Positions 29,187 to 30,784 of a stretch of DNA of 30,784 nt are shown here, one piece after another (the stretch's first letter is position 1; each line of letters begins with the position of its first letter). Below the pieces are notes generated by a model that saw only the letters and a program-made list of their open reading frames with translations, had not been told where the DNA came from and did no database searches. The stretch spans positions 1 to 30,784 of the forward strand of contig NZ_JNIW01000042.1 of assembly GCF_000701425.1 (NCBI RefSeq), in the 5' to 3' direction. The translations under genes and the position numbers were made by a program. This DNA comes from Deinococcus frigens DSM 12807. Its GTDB lineage: Bacteria; Deinococcota; Deinococci; Deinococcales; Deinococcaceae.

Positions 29187-29915
29187 ATGAACCTAGCCGA
29201 CGCCCGCTCCGCCCTGCGTGACGCCCGCCGCGTGGCCGTGCTGACCGGCGCGGGCATCAGCGCCGAGAGCGGCATTCCCACCTTCCGGGACGCGCAGCAG
29301 GGACTGTGGGCGCGCTTTAAGCCTGAAGACCTGGCCAGCCCGGACGCCTATTTCCGCGATCCGGCGCTGGTGTGGGAGTGGTACGCGGGCCGTTACCGCG
29401 ACGTGATGGCCGCGCAGCCGAACGCCGGACATGACCTGCTGGCACGGCTGGAACGCCAGAAGGAGGGCGGCTACTTTCTGGCCACCCAGAACGTGGATGG
29501 CCTGCACGCCCGCGCCGGAAGCGAGAAACTGGTGGAACTGCACGGCAACCTGACCACCGCCCGCTGCGACGTCTGCTCTCAGGTGGACGACCTGCCCGCC
29601 CCGGCGGACTTTACGCCACCGCCCGTCTGCCCCAGATGCGGCGGACGGATGCGCCCCAACATCGTCTGGTTTGGCGAGTTTCTGCCCGAACAGGCGCTGG
29701 AGGCCGCGTCCGACGCCTTCGCCGCTGCCGACGTGGCCCTGATCATCGGCACCAGCGGCATGGTGTACCCGGCGGCGGGGCTGGCCTTCGAGACGCTGGA
29801 ACGCGGCGGAACGGTGATCGAGATCAACCCCGACGAAACCGAGTTGACCCCCCGCCTGAGCTTCAGCCTGCGCGAGACGGCCTCGCGGGGGTTGGCGGCT
29901 TTGATGGAGGGATAA
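29187..29915 (+). CDS. cobB: NAD-dependent protein deacylase, class III sirtuin
   Basis: The 242-residue Sir2 protein removes acyl groups from lysines using NAD. It has the NAD loop [15 protein letters not shown] (about 21-35), TQNVDGLH, catalytic His119 in ELHG, and a zinc site of Cys127, Cys130, Cys148 and Cys151. Tyr66 and Arg69 (YAGR) match the YxxR pair that marks class III sirtuins and favours succinyl or malonyl lysine over acetyl. The start follows a leaderless -10 box by 7 nt. A strong terminator closes the gene about 115 nt downstream. Confidence 0.95.
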   Translation: MNLADARSALRDARRVAVLTGAGISAESGIPTFRDAQQGLWARFKPEDLASPDAYFRDPALVWEWYAGRYRDVMAAQPNAGHDLLARLERQKEGGYFLATQNVDGLHARAGSEKLVELHGNLTTARCDVCSQVDDLPAPADFTPPPVCPRCGGRMRPNIVWFGEFLPEQALEAASDAFAAADVALIIGTSGMVYPAAGLAFETLERGGTVIEINPDETELTPRLSFSLRETASRGLAALMEG

Positions 29916-30031
29916 GATTGGCCTACTGAGCGACATAGCGCCACCGTGAACGCTGATTGCGTGGCCAAAGGTGTTGACGAAGGTGAAAGGCAGAGCGGTG
30001 GGAAGTGGGTAGGATACGAAAAAGAAGGAAG

Positions 30032-30061
30032 AGGCTGGATTGATGAGCCTATTCTTTTTTT
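30032..30061 (+). terminator. Intrinsic terminator after the sirtuin gene
   Basis: AGGCT (30032-30036) pairs with AGCCT (30046-30050), followed by ATTCTTTTTTT. It marks the shift from the GC-rich core to AT-rich DNA. Confidence 0.75.
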
Positions 30062-30065
30062 GACC

Positions 30066-30071
30066 TACAAT
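30066..30071 (+). promoter_or_regulatory. Candidate -10 box for the DUF2442 gene
   Basis: TACAAT lies 50 nt before ATG 30122; no good -35 is visible at normal spacing. The gene has a purine-rich GGAAAGAAGA leader directly before its start. Confidence 0.35.
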
Positions 30072-30121
30072 GCTTACATCAAGAAAGCGATAGCGGTGAA
30101 AAAGCGGGGTGGAAAGAAGAA

Positions 30122-30406
30122 ATGTTTAAAATCGCCGTAGTGACCGCTGAAGCACCCCACACTCTGCACCTAACATTTACTGATGGGGTCAAGATCACTA
30201 CAGATCTCAGTAGCTTGCTGTCTATCGGCAGTATTTTTGCGCCATTGAGACAGCCGGAATTTTTCGAAAGAGTGGCTATCGGCGATAAAGGTCGCTCATT
30301 GATTTGGCCGGGAGAAATAGATTTGGATGCCAATTCTTTCCGTCCAGAGAAATTTTTAGACAGAAAGTCAGACTATCCACTATACTTCGGAATTAATTTA
30401 ATCTAA
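30122..30406 (+). CDS. DUF2442 domain protein
   Basis: The 94-residue protein matches the small DUF2442 family: HTLHLTFTDGVKITTDLSSLL (about 14-34), FERVAIGDKGRSLIWPGEIDLDANSF (about 48-73) and a short C-terminal tail. These proteins are often found in accessory and mobile regions, sometimes beside DUF4160 genes; no such partner is visible here. The function is unknown. The gene is much AT-richer than the core and lies between the sirtuin terminator and a small transposable element. Confidence 0.85.
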   Translation: MFKIAVVTAEAPHTLHLTFTDGVKITTDLSSLLSIGSIFAPLRQPEFFERVAIGDKGRSLIWPGEIDLDANSFRPEKFLDRKSDYPLYFGINLI

Positions 30407-30442
30407 ATTGCAAATTTAATGCCACTGTGAATTTAAATATAG

Positions 30443-30710
30443 CTCAGGAGTTGCACCTGCATAATCAGAAAAAACCTCTCCTGGCGGGAGAATCCCAGAG
30501 TAATCGCCAGACTAGTCTGGCGAAATTGGATAGGCGTGATCGGTTCGGGAAAATGATGAAAGGCGTGACGACAGCATTGAGACACTGAGCTTTTGAGATG
30601 CAAGCGAGCGGAGGAAGGCGAGAGAATGGCAGAAACCGCCCCACGCGAGCAGGTCAAGATTTATCGTCTGGGACGCTGCTCCCGCGCTATTCATAGGTGC
30701 AACTCCTGAG
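30443..30710. mobile_element. 268-bp MITE-like element with 16-bp terminal inverted repeats
   Basis: CTCAGGAGTTGCACCT (30443-30458) and its exact reverse complement (30695-30710) bound the element. TATAG occurs directly outside both ends (30438-30442 and 30711-30715), a 5-bp target duplication. The interior is GC-richer than its flanks and holds an 18-bp perfect palindrome, CGCCAGACTAGTCTGGCG (30505-30522). The only sizeable minus-strand frames are short and match no transposase that I recognise, so it is probably moved by a full-length relative elsewhere. Confidence 0.85.
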
Positions 30711-30783
30711 TATAGCGCTTTAATAATTCCGATAATTTTTCATAGTTCTCAAGTTTGCTTAACTCTTTTTGATTGTCCCAAAG
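30691..30783 (-). CDS. C-terminal end of an unknown gene, altered by the MITE insertion (partial at window edge)
   Basis: On the minus strand a frame is open from the right edge and reads LWDNQKELSKLENYEKLSELLKRY, a charged, heptad-like helical segment. It then continues TQELHL and stops inside the element. The last six residues are encoded by the terminal inverted repeat. Without the insertion the frame would end KRYI-stop. The protein cannot be identified from about 30 residues. Confidence 0.6.
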   Translation of the reverse strand, partial: LWDNQKELSKLENYEKLSELLKRYTQELHL

Positions 30784-30784
30784 C

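Noticed and set aside
29946..30140. 64-codon plus-strand frame after the sirtuin gene
   Set aside because: It contains the sirtuin terminator hairpin and T-run in its middle, overlaps the DUF2442 start and has no ribosome binding site or family resemblance.
30512..30694. 60-codon minus-strand frame inside the MITE-like element
   Set aside because: Although it starts right after the terminal repeat, it shows no transposase motif and spans palindromic DNA; more likely a leftover end of a parent element.

Overview
This window is from a GC-rich chromosome of a Deinococcus species, or a very close relative. The main evidence is the gene content: a Deinococcus-like set of redox and housekeeping genes, and many genes whose start codon lies 6-8 nt behind a -10 hexamer with no Shine-Dalgarno sequence. 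That arrangement is the leaderless promoter style documented in Deinococcus. The core (about 3.4-29.9 kb) is uniformly GC-rich. Both ends are visibly AT-richer accessory DNA with mobile elements.

Left accessory region (1-3331): the 3' end of an IS630-family transposase abuts and slightly overlaps a type I restriction-modification methyltransferase gene (hsdM), followed by hsdS. The methyltransferase appears to have lost its N-terminal domain to the insertion. No hsdR is present in the window. A strong hairpin separates hsdS from the convergent acnA.

Core region: aconitase (acnA, minus strand); an unrecognised DNA-binding-like gene; an exported gamma-glutamyltransferase (ggt); an orphan BMP-family substrate-binding protein (minus); the periplasmic methionine sulfoxide reductase pair msrP-msrQ; a TlpA-like lipoprotein thioredoxin translationally coupled to a small exported protein with a CX6C pair; a branched-chain aminotransferase (ilvE); a glycogen branching enzyme (glgB) with an unusual roughly 245-residue basic, histone H1-like tail, coupled to a small membrane protein; a 1-Cys peroxiredoxin (minus); a soluble acyl-ACP desaturase; a ChrA transporter; a YkgJ-type cysteine cluster protein and hisC (minus); a TetR regulator coupled to a small unknown gene; uppP (minus); an APH(6)-type kinase; a small acidic protein; a quinone oxidoreductase; the minus-strand operon ubiX-ispD-ispE; and a class III sirtuin.

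Right accessory region (about 29.95 kb to the end): a strong terminator closes the sirtuin gene. It is followed by an AT-rich DUF2442 gene and a 268-bp element with perfect 16-bp terminal inverted repeats and a 5-bp target duplication (TATAG). This element is inserted in the last codons of a minus-strand gene that enters from the right edge. Removing the element on paper restores a short natural C-terminus.

Functionally, the core carries several oxidative-damage functions side by side: MsrPQ, the TlpA-like redox pair, the peroxiredoxin and the quinone reductase. It also carries isoprenoid and cell-envelope functions: ispD, ispE, ubiX, uppP and the desaturase. Several intergenic spaces hold short repeats, including a 136-bp inverted-repeat element, a 17-bp sequence shared by two gene ends, and three small tandem repeats.
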